From DASXMT01 sp963755985 (GTDB lineage Bacteria > Actinomycetota > Acidimicrobiia > Acidimicrobiales > RAAP-2), in the NCBI GenBank assembly GCA_963755985.1, contig CAVWLO010000001.1:717951-781950 (forward strand): DNA of 64,000 nt. The letters are read 5' to 3'. The notes beneath the pieces were generated by a model. The model worked only from the letters and a program-made list of their open reading frames with translations, ran no database searches and had not been told where the DNA came from. The translations under genes were made by a program, and so were the position numbers. Below, piece by piece: positions 7,856 through 16,317 of the stretch (position 1 is its first letter; each line of letters begins with the position of its first letter).

Positions 7856-8263
7856 TCAGGCGCCCTCACGGCCGTCGAGGGTCTCCTCGAGCCACTGCCC
7901 GATGGCGGGAAGCGGCGCACCCGGGGTGAACACTTCGGCCACCCCCTGGTCCTTCAAGATCGGGATGTCGCCCTCGGGAATGATCCCACCCACCAGGACG
8001 AGGACGTCGTCGCGGTCCGCCTCCTTCAGCCCGGCGATGACCCGGGGCACCAAGGTAAGGTGAGCGCCCGAGAGGAGCGACAGGCCGACGGCGTCAGCGT
8101 CCTCTTGGATCACGGCCCGGACCACCTGTTCGGGCGTTTGGTGCAGTCCGGTGTAGATGACTTCGAAGCCCGCATCCCGGAGCGCTCGGGCTATGACCTT
8201 GGCGCCGCGGTCATGCCCGTCGAGACCGGGCTTGGCCACGACCACTCGGTATGGTCGTTTCAC
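7856..8263 (-). CDS. Stand-alone cobalamin (B12)-binding subunit of a methylmalonyl-CoA mutase-type enzyme
   Basis: A 135-residue B12-binding domain. The DxHxxG signature is present as LDGHDRGAK near the start and continues through the conserved AKVIARALRDAGFEVIYTG, GLSLLSGAH and LVLVGGIIPEGD, so the lower-ligand histidine and nucleotide-loop pocket are intact. It matches the C-terminal domain of methylmalonyl-CoA mutase or the small subunit of isobutyryl/ethylmalonyl-type mutases. The GTG at 8263 gives M-K-R-P-Y-R-V-V-V-A-K-P; a TTG at 8302 adding 13 residues is possible. The large substrate-binding subunit is not in this window. It lies upstream of sucCD, which would use the succinyl-CoA such a mutase produces. 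Confidence 0.88.
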   Translation of the reverse strand: MKRPYRVVVAKPGLDGHDRGAKVIARALRDAGFEVIYTGLHQTPEQVVRAVIQEDADAVGLSLLSGAHLTLVPRVIAGLKEADRDDVLVLVGGIIPEGDIPILKDQGVAEVFTPGAPLPAIGQWLEETLDGREGA

Positions 8264-8416
8264 GGCGCCGATACTAAGCGCTGACCGCACATCGAGCGCC
8301 AAACGAGGCGCCGCCTGCCTGGTCAGCGGGGTTCGCCGGGTGCGCCCTGACCCGAATTGGGCGTGGTACGTTCGTGGCCAGGCGTGCGAAGTCGACTACC
8401 CATATCGGAGGGCACC

Positions 8417-9367
8417 GTGGCCACGCCGGCCGAAGCCGTGGAACCACCCGACGACAGCGCGCCTCACCAGAGGCGGAACACGCCCCACGCGGTGCTCCCG
8501 GGGCTGGTCCGCATGGCCCGTCCCCGCCAGTGGATCAAGAACCTGTTGGTCTTTGTGGCCCCCGGCGCGGCCGGGGTCCTGACCCACGGCAACACCTTCC
8601 TCAAGGCCCTCGCGGCTTTTGGCATCTTCTGCATCGCCGCCTCGGGGACATACTTCATCAACGACACCATCGACGCCGAGCGGGACCGCCTCCATCCGAC
8701 CAAGCGGTACCGCCCGGTGGCCTCGGGCGTGGTCTCGCCGACGATGGCCGTCGGGGTGGGCTCGGTGTTGTTGGCCATGTCCTTCGGACTGGCCTGGTGG
8801 TTGGCCGGCTACCGGTTGGCCCTGGTCGTGGGGTTGTACGTCGTCATCACCACGGTGTACAGCCTCTGGCTCAAGCACGAACCGATCATTGACCTGGCCG
8901 CTGTCAGTTCCGGTTTCGTCTTGCGGGCCATCGCCGGGGGCATCGCCACCGGTGTCGTCCTGTCCGACTGGTTCCTCATCGTGGCCACCTTCGGCTCGTT
9001 GCTCATCGTCACCGGCAAGCGCTCGGGCGAGCAGAAGCTCCTCGGGACGAACCAAGCCCAGGTGCGCCAGACGCTCGGCCGCTACGACCCCGCCTTTTTG
9101 CAAACGGTCCGGACCCTGTCGGCGGCGGTCACGGTCACTGCGTACTGCCTGTGGGCCTTCGACCGGGCCGTCGCCATCCACCCGGGCCATCATCCGATCT
9201 GGTTCCAGCTCTCGATCGTGCCCTTCGTGCTCGGCCTGCTCCACGTGGTCCGCCAGCTCGATGCGGGCAAGGGATCGACGCCCGAAGACATGGCGCTGGG
9301 GGACCGCAGGCTCCAGATCTACGGCGTCTCCTGGGTCATCCTGATCGTGGTCGGGGTCTATGGCTGA
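8417..9367 (+). CDS. Decaprenyl-phosphate phosphoribosyltransferase (UbiA family)
   Basis: A 316-residue polytopic membrane enzyme of the UbiA superfamily, matching the mycobacterial enzyme (Rv3806c type) that transfers 5-phosphoribose from PRPP to decaprenyl phosphate. It shows the family opening ARPRQWIKNLLVFVAP, the first Asp-rich motif NDTIDAERDRLHPTKRYRP, the second region IIDLAAVSSGFVLRAIAGG and the KRSGEQ loop. The GTG at 8417 has GGAGGG six bases upstream; the earlier in-frame start at 8357 lacks one. The gene overlaps dprE1 by eight bases, and the three-gene cassette supports the substrate assignment over generic UbiA roles such as menaquinone synthesis. Confidence 0.92.
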   Translation: MATPAEAVEPPDDSAPHQRRNTPHAVLPGLVRMARPRQWIKNLLVFVAPGAAGVLTHGNTFLKALAAFGIFCIAASGTYFINDTIDAERDRLHPTKRYRPVASGVVSPTMAVGVGSVLLAMSFGLAWWLAGYRLALVVGLYVVITTVYSLWLKHEPIIDLAAVSSGFVLRAIAGGIATGVVLSDWFLIVATFGSLLIVTGKRSGEQKLLGTNQAQVRQTLGRYDPAFLQTVRTLSAAVTVTAYCLWAFDRAVAIHPGHHPIWFQLSIVPFVLGLLHVVRQLDAGKGSTPEDMALGDRRLQIYGVSWVILIVVGVYG

Positions 9368-11150
9368 CCAGGCCGGGCAAACGAGCAGGTCGAGGGCCGG
9401 CGCCGTGCGTTCGTTGTTGACCGGGTGGGGACGCACTCCTGCCACCGCGGCCGACGTCGTCCACGCCGTCCATCCTGACATCGTCGACGGCGTGGTCAGC
9501 GAGGCCATCGGCGGCGGGGGCCGGGCCGACCGGGGCCTGATCGCTCGAGGGCTGGGGCGAAGCTACGGGGACGCCGCACAGAACGCGGGCGGAACCGTCA
9601 TCGACGCCACCTGGCTCGACGCCGTCCACCATGTCGACCTCGAGGCCGGACTGATCACCGTGGGTGCCGGCATCAGCCTCCAGACCCTGATGGAGCGGTT
9701 CGTGCCCCTCGGATGGTTCGTCCCGGTAACCCCGGGGACCCGGCTGGTGACCGTGGGCGGTGCCATCGCCGCCGACATCCACGGGAAGAACCACCACCGC
9801 GACGGCAGCTTCTGCAGCCATGTCACGGCCATGACCCTGGTCACGCCCACCGGGGCCAGAGACGTCTCACCGTCGTCGGACCCCGACCTGTTCTGGGCCA
9901 CGGCCGGAGGCATGGGGCTCACCGGGGTGGTCACCCGAGCCACGCTGCAGATGATCCCGGTGGAATCGAGCTACATACTGGTCGACACCGAGCGCGCCAT
10001 CGACCTGGACGACGCCATGTCCCGCATGACCTCGGGCGACGACCGCTACCGCTATTCGGTCACGTGGATCGACTGCCAGTCCACCGGCAAGAACCTCGGG
10101 CGCTCGGTGCTCACCCGCGGTGATCATGCCCGGCTCGACCAACTCCCTCCTGCCCTGCGCCGATCCCCGGACAAGGCCCGCCGGTTCGCGCCCCGAACAC
10201 TGGTCAACGTCCCTCTCACCCCGCCCAGCGGCCTGCTCAACCCACTGACCGTGGGGGCGTTCAACGAGTTCTGGTTCCGAAAGGCACCCAAGTTCCAGGT
10301 GGGCAAGCCCCACCACATGACCGGGTTCTTCCATCCCCTGGACGGAGTGGGCTCTTGGAACCGGCTGTACGGGACGCGGGGATTTCTCCAGTACCAGTTC
10401 GTAGTGGGCGACGAGCAGGCCGAATCGGTGCGCAAGATCATCGAGCGGCTGACCGAGCTCAAGCTGGCGTCGTTCCTGGCCGTGTTGAAGCGGTTCGGCC
10501 CCGGGGACCCCGGTCCCGTCTCGTTCCCCATGCCGGGATGGACGCTGGCCCTCGATCTCCCGGTCGGCCATGACGGCCTCGACCGCTTGCTCGACGACTT
10601 CGACGAGGAGGTTGCCGGGGTCGGTGGCCGCGTCTATCTGGCCAAGGACTCGCGGCTTTCGCCCGACATGTTCGAGCGGATGTACCCCGACGTCGACAGG
10701 TGGCGCGCCGTGCGCGACCGGGTCGACCCCGAGCACGTGCTGCAGTCGGACCTCAGCCGGCGGCTCGGACTCACTGGGACGACGGGCGCGGCCACCCGGC
10801 CGGGCGCCACGGCGGCGAGGAATACGGCCACCGAAAGAGCGACAAGCAACGGTGAACCGGCCCCGGCGGTGACGAAGTCGACGATGGCGGCGGCGAAGTC
10901 GACGAAGTCCAAGGCGGCGAAGAAGGCGGCCTCCGCGGCCAAGAAGTCCACGCCGGTCCGCAAATCGGCGACGAAGAAGACTGCGGCCAAGCGGGCCGCA
11001 ACCAAGGCCGCAACCAAGCCCGGACCCAAGAGGGCGTCAGCGGCTCAGGCGGTGTCGGCCGATTCCGCGCAAGCAGCAGGGCGCGACCAAGATCAACAAG
11101 CTCAAGGTGCCGCAGGCGCCGACACAGGAAGAGGACGGACCGAACAATGA
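9360..11150 (+). CDS. dprE1: Decaprenylphosphoryl-beta-D-ribose 2'-oxidase DprE1 with Lys/Ala-rich C-terminal tail
   Basis: A 596-residue FAD oxidoreductase that oxidises decaprenyl-phospho-ribose at C2', the first half of the epimerisation to decaprenyl-phospho-arabinose. The FAD-binding core has GRSYGDAAQNAGG and TVGGAIAADIHGKNHH (His141, equivalent to Mycobacterium tuberculosis His132); the active-site Lys is at 429 in VYLAKDSR. The core ends near residue 471 (LQSDLSRRLGL). Odd points: the position matching the benzothiazinone-target Cys387 is Ala397 (GWTLALDLP), and residues 472-596 form a low-complexity Lys/Ala/Thr tail (for example KSKAAKKAASAAKKSTP) like histone H1, absent from the 461-residue mycobacterial enzyme. 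The stop overlaps dprE2 as ATGA. Confidence 0.95.
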   Translation: MADQAGQTSRSRAGAVRSLLTGWGRTPATAADVVHAVHPDIVDGVVSEAIGGGGRADRGLIARGLGRSYGDAAQNAGGTVIDATWLDAVHHVDLEAGLITVGAGISLQTLMERFVPLGWFVPVTPGTRLVTVGGAIAADIHGKNHHRDGSFCSHVTAMTLVTPTGARDVSPSSDPDLFWATAGGMGLTGVVTRATLQMIPVESSYILVDTERAIDLDDAMSRMTSGDDRYRYSVTWIDCQSTGKNLGRSVLTRGDHARLDQLPPALRRSPDKARRFAPRTLVNVPLTPPSGLLNPLTVGAFNEFWFRKAPKFQVGKPHHMTGFFHPLDGVGSWNRLYGTRGFLQYQFVVGDEQAESVRKIIERLTELKLASFLAVLKRFGPGDPGPVSFPMPGWTLALDLPVGHDGLDRLLDDFDEEVAGVGGRVYLAKDSRLSPDMFERMYPDVDRWRAVRDRVDPEHVLQSDLSRRLGLTGTTGAATRPGATAARNTATERATSNGEPAPAVTKSTMAAAKSTKSKAAKKAASAAKKSTPVRKSATKKTAAKRAATKAATKPGPKRASAAQAVSADSAQAAGRDQDQQAQGAAGADTGRGRTEQ

Positions 11151-11908
11151 TCGACGCCACTGGACGACCGCAGTCAGTGCTGGTGTTGGGAGGGTCGTCT
11201 CAGATCGCCCAGGCCATCGTCACCCAACTGGTCCCCGGGCGATGCCGGACCGTCGTCCTGGCCGGTCGGAAGTCCCCTCGTCTGACCGAGGCTGCGGCTG
11301 TGGCCCGCTCAGCTGGGGCCGATGTCGTCGAAGAGGTGGAATTCGATGTCACCGACACGGGCGGCCACACCCAGTTCGCCGACGAGGTCTTCAAGCGCTT
11401 CGGCGACTTCGACGTCGTCGTCGTAGCCGCCGGGGTGCTGGGCGACCAGGACATCGACGAGCACGACCCGGCCTCGGCCGCCGCCGTGATCACCACCAAC
11501 TTCACCGGGGTGGCCGCGGCCATGCTGGCCGTCTCAGCCCGGCTTCGCTCGCAGGGGCACGGCCGTCTCGTGGTGCTCTCGTCGGTGGCCGGCATACGGG
11601 CCCGCCGGGCCAACTTCATCTACGGCTCGTCAAAGGCGGGGTTGGACGCCTTCGCCCAAGGTCTGGCCGATTCCCTGGTGGGCAGCGGCGTCCGGGTGAT
11701 GATCGTGCGCCCTGGCTTCGTGATCGGGCGGATGACCGAGGGCATGCGGGCCCAGCCGTTCGCCACGACGCCCGAGGCGGTGGCCACCGAGGTCGTCCAC
11801 GGAATCGAGCGGGGCGCCTCCGACGTCTACGTCCCATCGTTGCTCCGGTGGTTCTTTGTGGCCATGCGCCACCTGCCCCGCGTCGTGTGGCGGCGCCTGC
11901 CCAGCTGA
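11147..11908 (+). CDS. dprE2: Decaprenylphospho-2-keto-arabinose reductase DprE2 (SDR family)
   Basis: A 253-residue short-chain dehydrogenase that reduces the keto product of DprE1 with NADH to decaprenyl-phospho-arabinose. The glycine-rich cofactor loop is VLVLGGSSQIAQAIV, the structural Asn lies in ITTNFTGVAAAM, the catalytic Ser in VVLSSVAGI, and the catalytic Tyr and Lys in FIYGSSKAGLDAF. Length matches the mycobacterial protein (about 254). The ATG overlaps the dprE1 stop codon. Position directly after dprE1 makes the specific assignment strong within a superfamily that is otherwise hard to subdivide. It is convergent with the glycosidase-type gene at 12014, with about 105 bases between. 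Confidence 0.93.
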   Translation: MIDATGRPQSVLVLGGSSQIAQAIVTQLVPGRCRTVVLAGRKSPRLTEAAAVARSAGADVVEEVEFDVTDTGGHTQFADEVFKRFGDFDVVVVAAGVLGDQDIDEHDPASAAAVITTNFTGVAAAMLAVSARLRSQGHGRLVVLSSVAGIRARRANFIYGSSKAGLDAFAQGLADSLVGSGVRVMIVRPGFVIGRMTEGMRAQPFATTPEAVATEVVHGIERGASDVYVPSLLRWFFVAMRHLPRVVWRRLPS

Positions 11909-12013
11909 CGGCTCGGCCCGGTTGAATGAGGCGGTCAGCGTCCGCTGCCGCCCAGCCTACGAAACCGCCCAGCCGACGGCGCTTCCGGGCTGAACGGCGG
12001 TTGCCCGCCTCGA

Positions 12014-13510
12014 TCAGGGGACGCGGGCGGACATGGTGATGAAGTCCCGCGAGCTGGGCGAGAAATAGCGTGACGGCGAGTTCACCTCGTCGCTGGTCAA
12101 CCGCGTGCCGTTGGCCCCCGAGGCCGGCTGACCTGCGGCCGGTGCGAAGCTGAAGAAGTTGACCCAGGAGGTGTTGATGTCCAACTCCATCGCTCGCACC
12201 GCCCCGGCGTGCTGCAGGACGTTAGCCAAGTCGACGATGTTCAGCCCCGACCCGCCGACGTAGACGAGGGCCCCGCTGGCGGTGACGCCGACCCCGGACC
12301 GCCACACCCGAGCCGCGCCGCCGAGGGTGTTGCCCCACCGGCTGTTGTCCGTCACGTTGAGGCCGGCGACCGGTTGACCGTTGGCCACGATCAAGTCGAG
12401 GTTCTGCCGCACGGCGACGACGTTCGGGTTCATCGACACGTCCTCGTTCCAGGCGCCCACGGTGGGGGTGCCGTTTCGGTAGATGACCAGCGACGCCGCC
12501 CCGTTGACCAATGGGATGGCGGTGTGACCGTCGGCGTAGTAACCGCCCTGGGCGTCCTGCATCAGGAACCCCGAGTTGAACGCAGCGACCAGGGAAGTCG
12601 CCGCGCTGGCCGGGATGGGCGAGTTGTTCACGTACGGGCCGCCGGAGCCGGGAATCGACTCACCCTCGTACAGGGACGCCTTGAGCAGCGTGGTGTCCAT
12701 CCAAGCCACACCGGTGACCTCGCTCGTGTACGTCGAGTCAGGGCGAACGTAAGCGGCGTACACGGCGGGGATACCGCCCACGGTTCGGCCGATCGGGTGC
12801 CACTGGCCCTCGCCCGCGATCGGCGGCGTGGCCAGCGGGACCATCGGCGCCGGCGGCGGGAGGTGGGGCGGCCCCACGGTGGGGGCGGCGATGGCCGTCT
12901 TGGTCGGTGCCGGGATGGCCCCGGACTTGGGCTTGCCCCCCTTCGGCGGCTGATGGTGGGAGTACCAGAAGTTCTCCACCGAGGTCACGATGCTGCCGCC
13001 GCCGTTCTCGCGCAGCCACTCCACGAAGCGGGTGCTCACTGGCCCGTTGGCCGGGTTGGTCATGGCCGACCCGAGCGATACCCAGATCGGGGTCATCAAC
13101 AAGAGCACGACCAAGAGGATCGAAAGCTTGGGGTGGCGACCGAAAATCGTGCGGCGGCCACGGACCCGTTCGCGGTGCCGCTGTCTGCGAATGCGCCGGC
13201 GCTGCCTGGCCGTGCCGGCCCCACCGGCTCGGTGTCGGTGACCCGAGCTCTGGTAGGCAGAGGGACGCTCGGGCGGCCCACCCGGCCGACGAGCACGGGG
13301 CCGGTCGTCGACAGCCAACTGGGGTTCGCTCGGTTGCAACTCGGAGCCGCGTGGCGGCTGCCCCTGCCCGTTGGCGCGGCGCGGCGGCTGCCCCTGCCCG
13401 TTGGCGCGGCGCGGCGGCTGTCCCTGGCCGCCAGACCCGCTCGCCGGACGCTGCCGCGAGCCGTTACCCCGGGGCGGGAGGACCGCCGGGAGGACCGCCG
13501 GGAGGACCAC
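12014..13510 (-). CDS. Membrane-anchored phosphodiester glycosidase (NAGPA/DUF2233) family protein
   Basis: A protein of up to 498 residues. The N-terminal about 120 residues are low-complexity and basic, including three copies of a GQGQPPRRAN-type decapeptide, followed by one membrane segment (KLSILLVVLLLMTPIWVSL, near 130-150) and a Pro-rich linker. The C-terminal domain has the phosphodiester-glycosidase pattern: AAFNSGFLMQDAQGGYYADG, SLVIYRNGTPTVGAWNED and the closing AMELDINTSW. Topology suggests an extracytoplasmic domain acting on cell-wall or surface glycan phosphodiesters. The start is uncertain: the GTG at 13510 is the longest in frame, but an ATG at 13583 in another frame opens a plausible 39-codon Pro/Gly-rich N-terminus ending at a TAA at 13464. 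Confidence 0.75.
   Translation of the reverse strand: MVLPAVLPAVLPPRGNGSRQRPASGSGGQGQPPRRANGQGQPPRRANGQGQPPRGSELQPSEPQLAVDDRPRARRPGGPPERPSAYQSSGHRHRAGGAGTARQRRRIRRQRHRERVRGRRTIFGRHPKLSILLVVLLLMTPIWVSLGSAMTNPANGPVSTRFVEWLRENGGGSIVTSVENFWYSHHQPPKGGKPKSGAIPAPTKTAIAAPTVGPPHLPPPAPMVPLATPPIAGEGQWHPIGRTVGGIPAVYAAYVRPDSTYTSEVTGVAWMDTTLLKASLYEGESIPGSGGPYVNNSPIPASAATSLVAAFNSGFLMQDAQGGYYADGHTAIPLVNGAASLVIYRNGTPTVGAWNEDVSMNPNVVAVRQNLDLIVANGQPVAGLNVTDNSRWGNTLGGAARVWRSGVGVTASGALVYVGGSGLNIVDLANVLQHAGAVRAMELDINTSWVNFFSFAPAAGQPASGANGTRLTSDEVNSPSRYFSPSSRDFITMSARVP
13351..13440. repeat. 30-base in-frame tandem repeat in the glycosidase-type gene
   Basis: Three adjacent 30-base units (plus-strand core GGCTGCCCCTGCCCGTTGGC), the first two almost identical and the third diverged, encode successive GQGQPPRRAN-like decapeptides in the basic N-terminal region of the membrane protein on the minus strand. 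A shorter 12-base repeat (GAGGACCGCCGG) lies next to it at about 13479-13514 around the annotated start. Confidence 0.85.
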
Positions 13511-13583
13511 CGGGACGACTGGGTGGGGGGACGGTCGATCCGTCGTCCAGGACCTCGCGGCCTCCGCTGTCGCGCGTCACCAT

Positions 13584-13860
13584 GGCGGCGCCCCGCGACG
13601 GACGTCGGTCGTTGTCATCGTGATGGTGCAGGTTGGCGGGGCCAAAACATCCTCCACTGGCTCAGCCCGAGCCCGGCCGGGTTCAGCAGTGAGCCCCCAC
13701 GGGGAACGCTCCGCCGCTGGTCGGTCCGCCGAGCTAGTCATAGAGATCGTCGCCCACAGTCTCGCATGCCCGAGGCGCCGACCGTAGATACCCCCATTCG
13801 TCGCTGTCTCAGCGGCCTCACAGTGCCGGCCGGATGGGACCGGGGCGACGGCCGAGCCGG
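13584..13860. other. Intergenic region upstream of the glycosidase-type gene
   Basis: This 277-base gap between the helicase stop codon and the possible ATG at 13583 of the glycosidase-type gene holds no open frame with family similarity. It is GC-rich and presumably contains the promoter for the gene at 12014-13510. I see no clear hairpin or tandem repeat in it. Confidence 0.5.
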
Positions 13861-16317
13861 TCAGGCACGCTTGAGCGGTGCCATCCGGAGCAGCAGTTGC
13901 TTCCGGCCGACTCCGCCGAACTGCACCGTGGCCTCCGCATTCTCGCCCGAACCGCTGGTGGCGAGCACCGTTCCCTCCCCCCAACGGCCGTGCACCACCA
14001 CATCTCCAGCCGAGAGCCCGAGCGCCTCGGCCCCGGTGGAGACCGGATCGGGGCGCTTGACACCGCTGGCGTACCGGTCCCCCGGCGTGGCGATCCCTGT
14101 CCCGAACCGGCTCAGGCCCGGCGTGCCCGACGGCCGGTCGTTCTCCCAAGCGTCACGGCCGGGCGCCGAGCGGCTCCCTCCGTAGTGGCCGTTCGGTGCG
14201 CCCACTTCCCTCACCAGTTCGGTCGGCATCTCCGACAGGAACCGACTGGGCACATTGCTGCCGGTCTTGCCGAACAGCATGCGGCTCCAGGCGTGAGAGA
14301 CGAAGAGGTACTTCTCGGCCCGGGTGATCCCGACGTAGCACAGCCGCCGCTCCTCTTCGAGCTCGACGGGGTCCCCGAGGGCCCGGAAGTGGGGAAAGAT
14401 GCCGTCTTCCATCCCGACCAGGAAGACGGCCGGGAACTCCAGGCCCTTGGCGATGTGGAGGGTCATGAGCGATACCCGGCTGGGATCGCCGTCGAGCTCG
14501 TCGGAGTCGGCCACCAGGGAGGCCGCCTCCAAGAACTCGGGCAGGGAGCGGTACTCGGCCGCCACCCCGGCCAGCTCGTCGATGTTCTCGACCCGCCCGA
14601 GGGCCTCGATGCTGCCCTCGGCCAGGAGCTCGCTGCGGTACCCGGTGCGCTCGGCCACTGCCGAGGTCAGCTCACCCGGCCCGAGCAGCCCGTCGGCCTC
14701 GGCCGCGCCCATGCCCCCGCCCCGTTCGTCGTCGCGGCCCAGCTCGTCGGGCTCATCAGGCCAGGCGCCCTCTTCGGGGAATGCATCGAAGGCCTCGTCC
14801 ACCCCGGGCTGCGACCGGGCCATCCGGATTCGCAACTCGTCGAGCAGCCGGGCCAGGTCGTCGAGGGCCCTCGCGGCCTTGCCGGTGATCCCGGCCTCGT
14901 CGGCCCGGCCGACGGCCTCGCCGAAGGACACCCCGTTGAGTTGGGCCCAGCCGGCCAGCCGGGCCACCGACGTCTCCCCCACTCCCCGCTTGGGCACGTT
15001 GACGATGCGCCGCCAGCTCACCTCGTCGTCCGGGTTGACCAGTACCCGCAAGTAGGCCAGCACGTCCTTCACCTCGCGGCGGTCGTAGAACCGGGTGCCC
15101 CCCACGACCTTGTAGGGGACCTCGTAGCGGACCAGCGCCTCTTCGAGGGCGCGGCTCTGGGCGTTGGTCCGGTAGAAGACGGCCACATCGCCCCACCGGA
15201 CTCCCTCTTCCCGGTGGAGCCGGCCGATCTCGCTCGACACCCACGCGGCCTCGTCGTGCTCGTCCTCGGCCCGGTAGCGGGTGACGATGTCCCCGGCGCC
15301 CACGTCGGTCCACAACGTCTTCGGCTTCCGGGAGACGTTGTTGGCGATCACCGCGTTGGCCGCATCGAGGATGGTCTGGGTGGACCGGAAGTTCTGCTCC
15401 AGGGTCACGGTGGTGGCATCGGGGAACGCGGCCTCGAACTCCAAGATGTTGGTGATGTCCGCCCCCCGGAACCGGTAGACGGACTGGTCGCTGTCCCCCA
15501 CCACCACGATGTTGCGGTGCTCACCGGCCAAGAGCACGGCCAGCGCGTTCTGGACCGCGTTGGTGTCCTGGAACTCGTCGATGAGGATGTGGGTGAACCG
15601 CTGGCGGTAGAGCTCCAGGACGTCGGGGTGCTCCCGGAAAAGCCGTACCGCGTTGAGCAAGAGGTCATCGAAGTCCATGGCGTTGGCTGCCACCATCCGA
15701 CGCTGGTACTCGTCGTAGACGTCGGCGATCCGTCGGTCGAAGATGGTCACAGTGGCCGCTCGGTACTCGGCCGGCCCTTGCTGGTTCGACTTGGCTTGGC
15801 TGATCTGGCCGAGGACGCTGCGGGGCGACAGCTTCTTCGTGTCGATGTCCAGCTCTCGGCAGATGATCTCGGTCAGGCGACGCGAATCGGCATCGTCGTA
15901 GATGGTGAACGAGCCCTTGTACCCGAGGCGATCGCCGTGGGCCCGGAGGATGCGGACGCAGGCCGAGTGGAAGGTGGACACCCACATGCGCCGGCCCCGG
16001 GGGCCGACCAGAGCGGCCACCCGCTGGCGCATCTCCTCGGCGGCCTTGTTGGTGAAGGTGATGGCCAGTATCTGCCAGGGGGCGGCGTCGCCCATGGCGA
16101 TGAGGTGGGCGATCCGCCGGGTGAGGACCCGGGTCTTCCCCGACCCGGCCCCGGCCACGATCAGGAGCGGGCTGCCCCGATGGGTGACGGCGTCCCGCTG
16201 CGGCCCGGTCAGTCCCTCGAGGAGCTCATGGGCCGCCACCTGGCGGACCCCACCGCCTCCGACGTCATCGCTGCGGCCCGACGACCGCGTGCTGCCGTCC
16301 ACGGCCGTCACTCCCAT
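13861..16317 (-). CDS. pcrA: ATP-dependent DNA helicase UvrD/PcrA
   Basis: An 818-residue superfamily 1A 3'-5' helicase for nucleotide excision and replication-fork repair. All motifs are visible in order: Q-motif GLTGPQRDAVTH, Walker A AGAGSGKTRVLT, Ia ITFTNKAAEEMRQRV, Walker B ILIDEFQDTN, III VVGDSDQSVYRFRGAD, IV LEQNFRSTQT, V LMTLHIAKGLEFPAVF and VI LCYVGITRAEKYLF. The C-terminal GEGTVLATSGSGENAEATVQF matches the Tudor-like RNA-polymerase-binding domain of PcrA. The ATG lies inside the last codons of guaA (ATGGGAGTGA), a ten-base overlap. I use pcrA, although uvrD1 is the name used in actinobacteria. Confidence 0.95.
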   Translation of the reverse strand: MGVTAVDGSTRSSGRSDDVGGGGVRQVAAHELLEGLTGPQRDAVTHRGSPLLIVAGAGSGKTRVLTRRIAHLIAMGDAAPWQILAITFTNKAAEEMRQRVAALVGPRGRRMWVSTFHSACVRILRAHGDRLGYKGSFTIYDDADSRRLTEIICRELDIDTKKLSPRSVLGQISQAKSNQQGPAEYRAATVTIFDRRIADVYDEYQRRMVAANAMDFDDLLLNAVRLFREHPDVLELYRQRFTHILIDEFQDTNAVQNALAVLLAGEHRNIVVVGDSDQSVYRFRGADITNILEFEAAFPDATTVTLEQNFRSTQTILDAANAVIANNVSRKPKTLWTDVGAGDIVTRYRAEDEHDEAAWVSSEIGRLHREEGVRWGDVAVFYRTNAQSRALEEALVRYEVPYKVVGGTRFYDRREVKDVLAYLRVLVNPDDEVSWRRIVNVPKRGVGETSVARLAGWAQLNGVSFGEAVGRADEAGITGKAARALDDLARLLDELRIRMARSQPGVDEAFDAFPEEGAWPDEPDELGRDDERGGGMGAAEADGLLGPGELTSAVAERTGYRSELLAEGSIEALGRVENIDELAGVAAEYRSLPEFLEAASLVADSDELDGDPSRVSLMTLHIAKGLEFPAVFLVGMEDGIFPHFRALGDPVELEEERRLCYVGITRAEKYLFVSHAWSRMLFGKTGSNVPSRFLSEMPTELVREVGAPNGHYGGSRSAPGRDAWENDRPSGTPGLSRFGTGIATPGDRYASGVKRPDPVSTGAEALGLSAGDVVVHGRWGEGTVLATSGSGENAEATVQFGGVGRKQLLLRMAPLKRA

